Shown: in pieces, positions 1 through 8,263 of the stretch
Position numbering within the stretch: the first letter of the stretch is position 1
Layout of the letters: the number at the start of each line of letters is the position of its first letter
NCBI GenBank assembly: GCA_005503065.1
Contig: SCOE01000001.1
Span: 124,001-188,000, forward strand
Source: Comamonadaceae bacterium ALPHA2B
GTDB lineage: Bacteria; Pseudomonadota; Gammaproteobacteria; Burkholderiales; Burkholderiaceae_C
Length of the DNA stretch: 64,000 nt
Direction of reading: 5' to 3'
Notes under the pieces: generated by a model
Seen by the model: the letters and a program-made list of their open reading frames with translations, nothing else
What the model was told of the DNA's origin: nothing
Databases searched by the model: none
Program-made: the position numbers and the translations under genes

Positions 1-1
1 C

Positions 2-1198
2 GCCGAGACCATCGAGCGCGGCCGGCAACTCGCCGCGCTCGGCGATTGCGTGGTGTGCCACACCGCGCCCGGCGGTGTGCCCAATGCCGGTGGCCGCGCG
101 ATGGAAACGCCCTTCGGCACCCTCCACACCACCAACCTCACGCCCGATGCCGAGACGGGCCTGGGCCGCTGGTCCTTCACGGCCTTCCAGCGCGCGATGC
201 GCGAGGGCATCTCGCGCGACGGCCGGCACCTCTACCCGGCCTTCCCGTACACCGCCTTCGCCAAGACCGGCGACGACGACCTGCAGGCGCTGTACGCCTA
301 CCTGCAGTCGCTGCCCGCGGTGAAGGCACCGACGCCGGACAACGACCTGCGCTTCCCCTTCAACCTGCGGCCGCTGATGGCGGGCTGGAACGCGCTGTTC
401 CACGACGCCACGCCCCACGTGCCCGTTGCGACGCAGAGCGCGGAGTGGAACCGGGGCGCCTACCTCGTCAACGGCCTGGGCCATTGCGGCGCCTGCCACA
501 CGCCCCGCAACGCGCTGGGGGCGGAGCAGGGCGGCAGCGCCTTCCTCGCCGGCGCCACCATCGACGGCTGGGACGCGCCTGCGCTCACGTCGCTGTCGAA
601 GTCGCCCGTTCCCTGGGATGCCGATGCGCTGTACGCCTACCTGCGCCACGGCCATTCGCCGCGGCACGGCGTTGCCGGCGGGCCGATGGCGGAGGTGGTG
701 CGCGAACTGCAGCAGGTGTCGGATGCCGACGTCCGCGCCATGGCCACGTACCTCGCGTCCTTCAACCCCGCGCCGGCGCCCGATCCGCAGCGGCAGGCGC
801 AGGCCATGGTGCAGGCCGCCGCGGCGCGGCAGGACCAGCTGCTCGGCGCGCCGCAGCGCATGTTCGAGATGGCCTGCGCCGCCTGCCACCACGACAAGAC
901 AGGCGCCGGCGGCCCGACGCTGCTGGGCGTGAACACGCCGCTCGCGCTCAACAGCCAGCTGTCCGGCGACCGGCCCGACAACCTCATCCGCACCATCCTC
1001 GACGGCGTGCGCGAGCCCGCGACGAAGGACCTCGGCTTCATGCCCGCCTTCCGCAACGCCCTGAGCGACGCGCAGATCGCCGAACTGGCCGGCTACATGC
1101 GCGCGCGCTTCGCGCCGCAGGCTGCACCGTGGACCGACCTGCCGGCGCAGGTCGCCCGCGTGCGCGCGGCGCCGGGCCACGGCGCGCCGGGGCGCTGA
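2..1198 (+). CDS. Three-haem cytochrome c, 5' end outside the window
   Basis: The frame is open from base 2, so the start and export signal lie upstream of the window. Three CXXCH haem-binding motifs are visible: CVVCH at bases 47-61, CGACH at 485-499 and CAACH at 875-889. Three c-type haems in about 400 residues is the layout of the membrane-bound cytochrome subunits of gluconate, alcohol and nicotinate/isoquinoline-type dehydrogenases. These accept electrons from a periplasmic dehydrogenase and pass them to the quinone or oxidase chain. The partner dehydrogenase would be expected just upstream, so the substrate cannot be told from this window. The C-terminus is Ala/Arg/Gly-rich and shows no clear membrane anchor. 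The family assignment is firm and the exact partner is inferred. Confidence 0.85.
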   Translation, partial: AETIERGRQLAALGDCVVCHTAPGGVPNAGGRAMETPFGTLHTTNLTPDAETGLGRWSFTAFQRAMREGISRDGRHLYPAFPYTAFAKTGDDDLQALYAYLQSLPAVKAPTPDNDLRFPFNLRPLMAGWNALFHDATPHVPVATQSAEWNRGAYLVNGLGHCGACHTPRNALGAEQGGSAFLAGATIDGWDAPALTSLSKSPVPWDADALYAYLRHGHSPRHGVAGGPMAEVVRELQQVSDADVRAMATYLASFNPAPAPDPQRQAQAMVQAAAARQDQLLGAPQRMFEMACAACHHDKTGAGGPTLLGVNTPLALNSQLSGDRPDNLIRTILDGVREPATKDLGFMPAFRNALSDAQIAELAGYMRARFAPQAAPWTDLPAQVARVRAAPGHGAPGR

Positions 1199-1213
1199 CG
1201 AAGTTCCAAGCCG

Positions 1214-1266
1214 AATCGGCCTCTTGCGCCCGTCCCGTCTGCGCAGGCAGCTATCGTTTCGATAGC
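1214..1266 (+). repeat. 53-bp dispersed repeat, copy 1
   Basis: This is an intergenic copy of a 53-bp element seen several times in the window. It begins AATCGG, has a GC-rich middle (GCGCCCGTCCCGTCTGCGCA) and ends in a small hairpin, GCTATCG-TTT-CGATAGC, with a perfect 7-bp stem. It lies between the cytochrome gene and the fumarylacetoacetase-family gene. Confidence 0.8.
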
Positions 1267-1322
1267 GTCATGCGCCGCCGAAGCTGCGGCGACACTCTGG
1301 CTTTCACGACATGGAGACACCG

Positions 1323-2516
1323 ATGACCGCGCCCACGCCTCTCGATCCCACCCGAAGCCTGCCGCAGGACGCCGAGCGCGCCACGCTCGTGGGCCGGCTC
1401 TGGCAGCCCGGCGTCGGCCCGGTGCTGGTCGCGGTGCGCGGCGATGCGCTGCACGACCTGTCGGCCCTGGCACCCACGGCCAGCGAGCTGTTCGAGCAGG
1501 ACGACCCGGCCGCGGCGGCCAAGCGCCTGCTCGATGCCGGCGGGGCGCCGCGCATCGCGTCGCTGGCCGAGGTGCTGCGCAACAGCGACGCCACCGCGCG
1601 CGACGACGCGCAGCCCTGGCTGCTCGCGCCCTGCGACCTGCAGGCCGTCAAGGCCAGCGGCGTCACCTTCGTGGCGAGCCTGCTCGAACGGGTGATCGAG
1701 GAGCAGGCGCGGGGCGACGCGACCAAGGCGGAGGCGATCCGCGCCGGCCTCTCGCAGGTGCTGGGCGACAACCTCGCGGGCATCGTGCCCGGCTCCCCGC
1801 AGGCGGCGAAGGTCAAGGAAGTGCTGATCGCGCAGAACGCGTGGTCGCAGTACCTCGAGGTCGGCATCGGACCGGATGCCGAGATCTTCACCAAGGCGCC
1901 GGTGCTCGCGGCGGTGGGGACGGGCGCCGACGTCGGCATCCTCGCCAAGTCGGTGTGGAACAACCCCGAGCCCGAGGTCGTGCTGGCCATCGACAGCCGC
2001 GGCCGCGTGGTCGGCGCTGCGCTGGGCAACGACGTCAACCTGCGCGACATCGAAGGCCGCAGCGCGCTGCTGCTGGGCAAGGCCAAGGACAACAACGCCT
2101 CCTGTGCCATCGGGCCCTTCGTGCGGCTGTTCGACGCGCACTTCGGCATCGACGACGTGCGCCGCATCACGGTGGCGTTGAAGGTCGAGGGGCCCGAGGG
2201 CTTCGTGATGGAGGGCAGCAGTTCGCTTGCGAAGATCAGCCGCGACCCGCTCGACCTCGCGGCCCAGGCCATCGGCCCGCACCATGCGTATCCCGACGGA
2301 CTGATGCTCTTCCTGGGCACCATGTTCGCACCCACGCAGGACCGCCACGGCCCCGGCCAGGGCTTCACGCACGTGGTGGGCGACCGCGTGACCATCGCTG
2401 CGCCGGAGCTTGGCGCGCTGGTCAACCGCGTCGTGCATGCGCACGAGGCGCCGCGCTGGGACTTCGGCATCGGCGCGCTGATGCGCAACCTCGCCGGGCG
2501 CGGCCTGCTGCGCTGA
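1323..2516 (+). CDS. Fumarylacetoacetate hydrolase (FAH) family protein
   Basis: The protein is about 397 residues with a C-terminal FAH-type domain. Relatives are metal-dependent enzymes that hydrolyse, decarboxylate or hydrate 2-keto acids. The region around EPEVVLAIDSRGRVVGAALGND carries the acidic residue plus Gly-Asn-Asp pattern typical of the fold, followed by a DLRDIEGRS-like stretch and a C-terminal TGxxF-like segment (LFLGTMFAPTQD). Some relatives are annotated as AraD1-like sugar-acid enzymes. An ATG at 1311 is possible, but GGAGAC sits just before the ATG at 1323 at normal spacing, and the same GGAGACACC leader precedes other genes here, so 1323 is chosen. The substrate is unknown. 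Confidence 0.8.
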   Translation: MTAPTPLDPTRSLPQDAERATLVGRLWQPGVGPVLVAVRGDALHDLSALAPTASELFEQDDPAAAAKRLLDAGGAPRIASLAEVLRNSDATARDDAQPWLLAPCDLQAVKASGVTFVASLLERVIEEQARGDATKAEAIRAGLSQVLGDNLAGIVPGSPQAAKVKEVLIAQNAWSQYLEVGIGPDAEIFTKAPVLAAVGTGADVGILAKSVWNNPEPEVVLAIDSRGRVVGAALGNDVNLRDIEGRSALLLGKAKDNNASCAIGPFVRLFDAHFGIDDVRRITVALKVEGPEGFVMEGSSSLAKISRDPLDLAAQAIGPHHAYPDGLMLFLGTMFAPTQDRHGPGQGFTHVVGDRVTIAAPELGALVNRVVHAHEAPRWDFGIGALMRNLAGRGLLR

Positions 2517-2547
2517 GCTCGGGCGCGCCCGCTCCTGCTGCCTGTTC

Positions 2548-3210
2548 CTACAGCGGCAGGCAGCGCAGCTCCACGCTGGGCGACTGCAGCCGGTCGGCGT
2601 ACCAGCCTTCGCGCGCGGGCGAGATCAGCGCGCCCAGCCCGTTCATGAGCGCGACGCGGTCGTCGGGCTTGGCCTCGCGGTAGCACTTGCCCAGGCTCTC
2701 GAGGCTGGCACGCAGGGCCTGCGCCTGCTGCGGGTTGCTCTTCTCGAGCGTGGCGGCATTGCCCTTGAGCCAGTCCTCGTAGGCCTGCAGCGTCTGCTCG
2801 GGCAGCTTGGCTGCCTCGTCCTTCGGCACCATGGTGGCGTAGAGCTTCTGCAGGCTCACGGCACCGGGCTGGCCCATCTTCAGGCTCACATCGTATTGCG
2901 CCTCGAAGGCGCCCTGGCGCCAGATCACGCGGCGGATCTTGTAGTCGAGCTGGCCCTTCTCGCCGCCCAGCACCTGGATCAGTTCGCGCGCCTTGGCGTT
3001 GTTCGGGTCTTCGCCGAAGTTGGCTTGCAGCGCCTGCGTGATCTGCGCATCGTCGGGGAAGCGGATGCCGCTGGCGCTGCTGCCGGCAGTGCCCGCGCCG
3101 TCCTTGCAGGCGGTCAGCACCAGTGCGCTGCTCAGGCCTGCCGCCAGCAGCGCCGTGCGCGCAACCCGCAACGAAGACAAGGCGAAGGAAGAGCGGTGGT
3201 GGAAGCGCAT
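2548..3210 (-). CDS. Predicted lipoprotein of unknown function
   Basis: The protein is about 220 residues. It starts with a basic, hydrophobic signal sequence and a lipobox (LTAC, Cys35), so it is predicted to be a lipid-anchored envelope protein. The mature part is soluble and mostly helical, with two further cysteines near the C-terminus (KCYRE and ELRCLPL) that could pair. I recognise no domain. An upstream extension of the frame exists, but the ATG at 3210 places the signal peptide correctly. It is divergent from the repeat-protein cluster that starts at 3713, so it may share the control region or belong with that system, but the sequence does not show this directly. Confidence 0.75.
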   Translation of the reverse strand: MRFHHRSSFALSSLRVARTALLAAGLSSALVLTACKDGAGTAGSSASGIRFPDDAQITQALQANFGEDPNNAKARELIQVLGGEKGQLDYKIRRVIWRQGAFEAQYDVSLKMGQPGAVSLQKLYATMVPKDEAAKLPEQTLQAYEDWLKGNAATLEKSNPQQAQALRASLESLGKCYREAKPDDRVALMNGLGALISPAREGWYADRLQSPSVELRCLPL

Positions 3211-3712
3211 GAATGGGTCGTGGAAGCTGAAAGGGACCCGAGTGTCTGCGAGTGAGTGCGTGCACCTTGTCGGACCAGTCCGACGAGGATCGCGGGGATG
3301 AAGCCGTGTTTGTGAATCGATGTTTCGACACGTCGCGCGCAAGGCCTTGCCTTCGGTTGCATGTGCGACGAGTGGCCTTGACAGCCCAGGTGCGCATCGG
3401 CTTGTGCGATCAATCCCACATGACGCGCTCGACAAGCGGCCTTTGCACACCTTCCTCTTAAAAATGAGGTCCCGAGCTCACGTTGAATGTTGTGTGAGCG
3501 CTCGCTGAAAGTTCCTCCACCTGCATCAGGAAGTGCGAGAAATTTCACGCATCGCTGCAAAGCACGCACGATTTCGTAAGCAGGCGTGACGTCAACAGCG
3601 ACTTACAAATAAGGCAGGGCATGTCACTTTGCATCGGTAGATTGCGCCCCGTGGTCCGCACCGGACCGCGCTTCAACACCTTCCATCTTTCGCATCTACC
3701 AGGAGTGAACAC
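3211..3712. other. Long divergent intergenic region
   Basis: About 500 bp without a convincing gene separates the lipoprotein and the repeat-protein cluster. It is visibly richer in A and T than the genes around it, for example near 3466-3475 and 3600-3612, as expected for a regulatory region. A GAGCGCTC palindrome lies at 3496-3503. I cannot assign a promoter with confidence. The short frames here have no gene-like features. Confidence 0.5.
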
Positions 3713-4081
3713 ATGAAGAAAATCGTTGCAGCCGGCGCCGTTGCGCTCGTCGCCGCCTTCTCGACCGCCGCCTTCGCACAGAGCGGTGCCATCAGCATCC
3801 CGGGCGTGGGCAAGGCCAACGGCTCGCTGGGTTCGGAAGTGACCAACACCCGCATCACGGTGAGCAACAACAAGGCGCGCGACGTGCTGGCCGGCGGCGG
3901 CGAAGCGGGCGTGCTGAAGGTGGGCGCCAACGTCAGCATGACCGGCATGGCCAACGTCAACACCGTGAACATCACCGGCTCGAAGGTCAAGGACAGCGAC
4001 ATCACCATCAGCGGCAACGAGGCGACCAACGTCAAGGCCATCGGCGGGACGGCCAACGTCAACAGCGTCAACATCAACTGA
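3713..4081 (+). CDS. Small exported repeat protein, first gene of the CsgG-like cluster
   Basis: The protein is 122 residues with a clear Sec signal peptide (MKK, hydrophobic core, AFA-Q cleavage). The mature chain is Asn/Gly/Val-rich and contains two copies of a motif of the type ITxSxNxAxxVxAxGG followed by ANVNxVNI. The same motif builds the 1166-residue protein encoded next and the small protein at 10388-10768. Alternating hydrophobic residues with Asn turns suggest stacked beta-strands, as in curlin-like fibres or beta-helices. By analogy with CsgA/CsgB it could be a fibre subunit or nucleator, but this is inference: no curlin repeat (SxxNxxQxG) is present. An AGGAG ribosome site precedes the ATG. 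Confidence 0.8.
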   Translation: MKKIVAAGAVALVAAFSTAAFAQSGAISIPGVGKANGSLGSEVTNTRITVSNNKARDVLAGGGEAGVLKVGANVSMTGMANVNTVNITGSKVKDSDITISGNEATNVKAIGGTANVNSVNIN

Positions 4082-4209
4082 GCGCGCCCGGCCAGCGGCG
4101 GCCCGCACCCTGCGCGGCCGCACGCATCGCCCGGGGCCGGCGCCGCGTGCGCGCCGGCCGCTGTGGACGCGGTGAGCCTCATCACCCGTCCTGACCCACG
4201 GAGACCGCT

Positions 4210-7200
4210 GTGACCCAGTCCCTTCGACGAAAGAACACCGTTGCCCTCATCGCCGCGCTGTGCGGCGGCAGTTCGCTGCTCATGGCGCCGCCTGCGGGTG
4301 CGCAGGAGAGCGTGCTGCATGGCCTGGGCTGGGTCACGCAGCGCCCCGGCACCGAGCTCAAGGGCAACAGTGCCGCGCGCGCGACCGGCAACAAGGCGAA
4401 TGCCGAAGTGACGGCCGGCGGCGGCAAGGCCACGGCGGGCGCCGGGCTCGGCGCCTCGGTCGACCTCATTGCGACGGCGCAGGCCAACACCGTGGGCCTG
4501 TCGGCCCTGGACGTGAACAACACGCAGCTGAACGTGCTGCAGAACCAGGTCACCGGCTTCGTCACCGCCATCGGCGGCGCGGCCACGGCCAACACGGCAC
4601 TCGTCTCCGGCGGCGCGGGTCGCCGGCCGCTCACGGACAGCGTCGTCAACATCCAGAACAACCAGGCCGCGCGCATCGAGGCGCACGGCGCCAAGGCGTC
4701 CGTGCTGCTCGGTGCCGGCTCGCTGCAGCTGCCCGGCCGCGCCACGGCCAACGGCCTGCTCAGCGACGAGACCGACGTGCGTCGTGCGCGCATCGACGTC
4801 ATGAACAACACCGCCGAGGGCATCGCCTCGCTCGGCGGCGCGGCCATTGCCAACGGCACCACGCTGGCGCGCAGCAACGTCGAGGACCTGCAGACGCAGC
4901 AGGTCCGCAACACGGCGCGCAACGTGCGCGCCGGCGGCGGATCGGGCGGCGCGGGCTGGGGCGCCGTCGCCCAGGCCGACCTCACCGGCGTCGCCGCGGC
5001 CAATGCGGTCACCGCCGCCGGCAGCCAGCTCAAGGGCGCGCGCATCACGCAGCAGGGCAACCAGGTCGACGGCATGTCCGCGCTGGGCGGCAGTGCGTTG
5101 GCCAACACCTTGAACCTGGCCGACTACCAGGGCGGCGACCTGCGCCAGTACCAGGCGCAGCTGTCGAACAACAAGGCCGGCCGCGTCGAGGCCAGCGGCG
5201 GCAGCGGCTCGGTGCTCAAGGGCGCGCTGGCCGACGTGCAGATGTCGGCGGCGGCGCTGGCCAATAGCATCTCGGTGCAGGGCGGGCAACTGCAGGGCGC
5301 GACGCGCCACACGCTGTCGGGCAACCAGGCCGATCAGGTGCAGGCGGTGGGCGGTGCCGCTGCGGCCAACAGCATCTGGCTGCAGAACGCGAGCTCGCGA
5401 AGCAGCAACATCACCCTGACCGACAACCGGGCCGCCGACGTCAACACGGCCGGCGGCCGTGCCACCATCGGTGGCGGCTTCGTCGGCGAGTTCGAGCGCA
5501 ACGGCCGCGCGCTGGCCAACAGCGTGGCGCTGGACCGCCAGGCCACGCTGGACAACACACCGGTCACCATCGACAACAACACCGCGCGCGGCGTGCAGGG
5601 CTCGGGGGGCCTGGCGGCCGCCAACAGCGCGCTGGTGAGCGAAGGCACGGTGCGCAACGGGCGCATCGACCTCGGCGGCAACACGGCCGAGAACGTACGT
5701 GCGAACGGCTTCTCGGGAAGTGCCGCCGGCGGCCTGCTCTTCTCGTCGAAGCAGAACGCGATGGCCCTGGCCAACAGCCTGGGCGTGTTCGGCTCCACCG
5801 TCGATGCGGGCGGCGTGAGCCTGCGCGACAACACCGCGCGCGAGCTGTCGGCGCAGGGCGGCAAGCTGGTCGCCAACAGCGTGAGCGTCGAGAAAGGCGA
5901 GGGCGCCGCCTCGCGCCTGTCGGCCACCACGCAGCTGTCGGGCAACACCGCATCCCAGGTGTCCACCGGTGCCAGTTCCATGGCAGGGCCGGGCAACGCC
6001 TTCAGCGAACGCAGCGTGGCGCGCGCCGCCACCAACGCGGTCGTGCTGTACGAGAACACGCGCGTCGACAGCGGCTCGGCCCTCACGCTGCGCGACAACC
6101 GTGCCACGCAGGTGGCGGCCATCGGCGGCACGGCGCTGGTCAACGCGCTGGCGGGCTATCGCGATGCGAGCCTCTCCGGCAGCCCGGTGACGATCACCGA
6201 CAACACGGCCAGCGACGTGCGCACCGGCGGCGGCTACGGCCAGGTCGCCGGCATCGGCGATGCGAAGAACGGCATCCTCGTGGCCAACGGCGTGTACCTC
6301 GAGGGCGAGAACGGCGTGCGGGTGTCGGGCTCGCCGGTCACGGTGCGGGGCAACCGTGCACAGGCGCTCAATGCCGACGGTGGCCGCATCAACGCCAACG
6401 CGCTGGCGGTCAACGGCCAGGGCGATGTGCAGGGCAGCCCCGTCACGCTGGCCGACAACCGTGCCAGCAACATCAAGAGCGAAGGCAAGGAAGGCACGAT
6501 CGCGGGCCACGCCGTCATCGGCAAGGGCGTGGGTGCGGCGAGCGCCAACGCGGTGCAGGTGCTCGGCGCGCTGCGGGCGAGCAGCATGCAGCTGCTGGGC
6601 AACACCGCCGACAACGTGCGGGCCGAGAAGGGCATCGCGCTGGCCAACAGCGCGATGGTCGGCGAGGGTGCCAGCACCGAAGGCAGCCCCACCACCATCA
6701 GCGGCAACACCGCCAACGACGTGAGCACGCGCGACGGCAAGACGGCCGTGGCCAACAGCGTGTTCAACGAGGGCCGCACCAGCGGCTCGCAGGTCGCCAT
6801 CACCGGCAACCAGCGCAGCGGTGCGCAAGCCGACGGCGAAGACGCGAGCGCCGCCAGCCTGCGCAACCGCAGCAGCGGCCGCATCGCCGGCTCGCAGGTG
6901 GCGATCACGGGCAACCAGGGCAGCGCGCACAAGGGCACGATCAATTCGGTGGACAACAGCGGCAACCTCGGCGGCAGCCGCATCGCCATCCTGGGCAACC
7001 GCGGCAGCGTGCAGGGCGGCGGGGTGGCCAACAGCGTGATCAACGGCGGCACCATCGCCGGCGGGCAGATCACGGTGCTGGGCAACCAGGGCAGCACGCA
7101 GGGCGGCGGCACCGTCAACAGCGTGATCAATCAGGGCCGCATCGGTGCCGGCAGCATCACCATCGCAGGCAACACCGGGTCCGCGCGCGGCGGTGGCATG

Positions 7201-7710
7201 GTCAACAGCGTGCACAACCGCAGCAGCGGCAACCTGATGAACGCCAACATCGCGATCGTTGGCAACCATGGCGAGGCCCGCGGCGGCGGAACGGTGAACA
7301 GCGTCGACAACCGCGGCACGCTCACCGGTCGCGTGGCGATCATGGGCAACCAAGGCTCCAGCCTACAGGGCGGTACGGTCAACTCCGTCGTCAACCACGG
7401 GTTGATGGCCGGCAACATCGTGATCGCCGGCAACCGCGGTTCCGCGATGGCGGGAGGCACGAGCAATTCCGTCATCAACCGCGGCGTCATCACGGGGACG
7501 GTGGCCATCGTGGGCAACCAGTCCGCGGCGGGCGTCGGCATGACCACGGGCAGCGTGCGCACCACCGGTGGCGTGCTGGCCGGTGCGGCCGGGGTTGCGG
7601 GCAACACGCCCTGGGCAGCGAACGCGGGCTACACCGTGACGCTGCCGTCGACCGGCGTGGTCAACCGCAGCGTGACCGTCGGGCCGGCGGTGACGGTGCT
7701 GAACATGTGA
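4210..7710 (+). CDS. Giant exported Asn/Gly/Ala-rich repeat protein (putative adhesin or fibre subunit)
   Basis: The protein is 1166 residues and starts at a GTG preceded by GGAGA. An N-terminal signal peptide ends near PAGA-QE (about residue 31). Nearly the whole mature chain is repeats. From about residue 40 to 855 there are long irregular units built on [VI]xIxxNxAxxVxAxGGxA with an ANS/ANA triplet. From about 858 to 1105 they become compact units of 28-29 residues based on ITGNxGSxxGGxxNSV. There are no cysteines beyond the signal region, no predicted internal membrane span and no C-terminal beta-barrel domain, so it is not an autotransporter. The chain ends with a short beta-rich segment (AVTVLNM). 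A repetitive beta-solenoid or amyloid-like surface polymer is likely. The neighbouring CsgG-like lipoprotein is the obvious candidate exporter. Confidence 0.8.
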   Translation: MTQSLRRKNTVALIAALCGGSSLLMAPPAGAQESVLHGLGWVTQRPGTELKGNSAARATGNKANAEVTAGGGKATAGAGLGASVDLIATAQANTVGLSALDVNNTQLNVLQNQVTGFVTAIGGAATANTALVSGGAGRRPLTDSVVNIQNNQAARIEAHGAKASVLLGAGSLQLPGRATANGLLSDETDVRRARIDVMNNTAEGIASLGGAAIANGTTLARSNVEDLQTQQVRNTARNVRAGGGSGGAGWGAVAQADLTGVAAANAVTAAGSQLKGARITQQGNQVDGMSALGGSALANTLNLADYQGGDLRQYQAQLSNNKAGRVEASGGSGSVLKGALADVQMSAAALANSISVQGGQLQGATRHTLSGNQADQVQAVGGAAAANSIWLQNASSRSSNITLTDNRAADVNTAGGRATIGGGFVGEFERNGRALANSVALDRQATLDNTPVTIDNNTARGVQGSGGLAAANSALVSEGTVRNGRIDLGGNTAENVRANGFSGSAAGGLLFSSKQNAMALANSLGVFGSTVDAGGVSLRDNTARELSAQGGKLVANSVSVEKGEGAASRLSATTQLSGNTASQVSTGASSMAGPGNAFSERSVARAATNAVVLYENTRVDSGSALTLRDNRATQVAAIGGTALVNALAGYRDASLSGSPVTITDNTASDVRTGGGYGQVAGIGDAKNGILVANGVYLEGENGVRVSGSPVTVRGNRAQALNADGGRINANALAVNGQGDVQGSPVTLADNRASNIKSEGKEGTIAGHAVIGKGVGAASANAVQVLGALRASSMQLLGNTADNVRAEKGIALANSAMVGEGASTEGSPTTISGNTANDVSTRDGKTAVANSVFNEGRTSGSQVAITGNQRSGAQADGEDASAASLRNRSSGRIAGSQVAITGNQGSAHKGTINSVDNSGNLGGSRIAILGNRGSVQGGGVANSVINGGTIAGGQITVLGNQGSTQGGGTVNSVINQGRIGAGSITIAGNTGSARGGGMVNSVHNRSSGNLMNANIAIVGNHGEARGGGTVNSVDNRGTLTGRVAIMGNQGSSLQGGTVNSVVNHGLMAGNIVIAGNRGSAMAGGTSNSVINRGVITGTVAIVGNQSAAGVGMTTGSVRTTGGVLAGAAGVAGNTPWAANAGYTVTLPSTGVVNRSVTVGPAVTVLNM
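6781..7530 (+). repeat. Compact 28-29-residue coding repeats in the giant protein
   Basis: In-frame tandem repeats of roughly 84-87 bp encode about nine units of the pattern [IV]xGNxGSxxGGGxxNSVxN. The period and the invariant NSV are much more regular than in the N-terminal two thirds of the same protein. This suggests more recent expansion of this part, or stronger structural constraint on it. Confidence 0.75.
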
Positions 7711-7743
7711 GGGCGGCTGGCGGCCGCGTGGAAGGAGCGAATC

Positions 7744-8175
7744 ATGACGAGGGCAAACCACTGCATCGGTGCGCTGGCGGGCACCCTGGCCCTGCTCGTG
7801 TCGGGCGCGGCATCGGCCCAGCTCATCAACTACGGCGAGGCCCTCGGGGCCTACAAGGACAACAAGGACGCGGGCGTCAAGCTGATCGACGGCGTGACCC
7901 CGGGCGTCACGGCCCGTGCGCGCGTGGCGCGCGCGCTCGAGCAGAACAAGGTGGTGGAGCAGCAGGCGCTCGTGCAGCCGGACGGCACGCTCAAGCTGCC
8001 CGCCAACCAGACCAACCTGGTCATCCGCACGGACTACAGCAATGTGCAGCAGGGGGCCGACGGCCAGCTGCGCATTGCCAGCCCGACCATTCAGGGCAAT
8101 GTGAGTGGCAACGTGACGCTGTTCGTCGACGGCAAGGGGGTGGAGAACATCACGGTCCTGAACAACGGCAAGTGA
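7744..8175 (+). CDS. Small exported protein of the CsgG-like cluster
   Basis: The protein is 143 residues. It has a signal peptide ending ASA-Q and an AAGGAG ribosome site. The mature part begins with a helical stretch (YKDNKDAGVKLIDG, ARALEQNKVVEQQAL) and ends in a beta-rich stretch, GNVSGNVTLFVDGKGVENIT, close to the C-terminus. It lacks the GN-A-V-GG repeats of its neighbours. The short length, the position directly before the CsgG-like gene and the Asn/Val-rich tail recall the holdfast-anchor protein HfaA, which is encoded beside the CsgG-like HfaB in Caulobacter. I make that comparison from memory and it is weak. It could instead be a chaperone or a minor subunit. Confidence 0.7.
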   Translation: MTRANHCIGALAGTLALLVSGAASAQLINYGEALGAYKDNKDAGVKLIDGVTPGVTARARVARALEQNKVVEQQALVQPDGTLKLPANQTNLVIRTDYSNVQQGADGQLRIASPTIQGNVSGNVTLFVDGKGVENITVLNNGK

Positions 8176-8263
8176 CCGTGCTGCGCTGCGCGGCAGCGTC
8201 CGGCGAACCGGGGCCGAGTGATGCGGCCCCGCATGAACAACAACTCCCTGTCCGGTTGACCGA

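Noticed and set aside
1304-3397. A long minus-strand frame covering the FAH-family gene and part of the lipoprotein.
   Set aside because: It is a shadow frame in high-GC DNA with an Arg/Ala/Ser-rich product. The plus-strand FAH gene and the lipoprotein frame carry the family features.
3673-7353. A 1226-codon open frame on the minus strand opposite the giant repeat gene.
   Set aside because: It is the complement of a repetitive GC-rich gene. The product is His/Ala/Val/Arg-rich low complexity without domains or a ribosome site, and the plus-strand gene has a signal peptide and regular motifs.
4210-7710. The giant repeat protein as an autotransporter or two-partner adhesin.
   Set aside because: There is no C-terminal beta-barrel, no extended signal peptide, no haemagglutinin-type TPS domain and no TpsB partner gene nearby.
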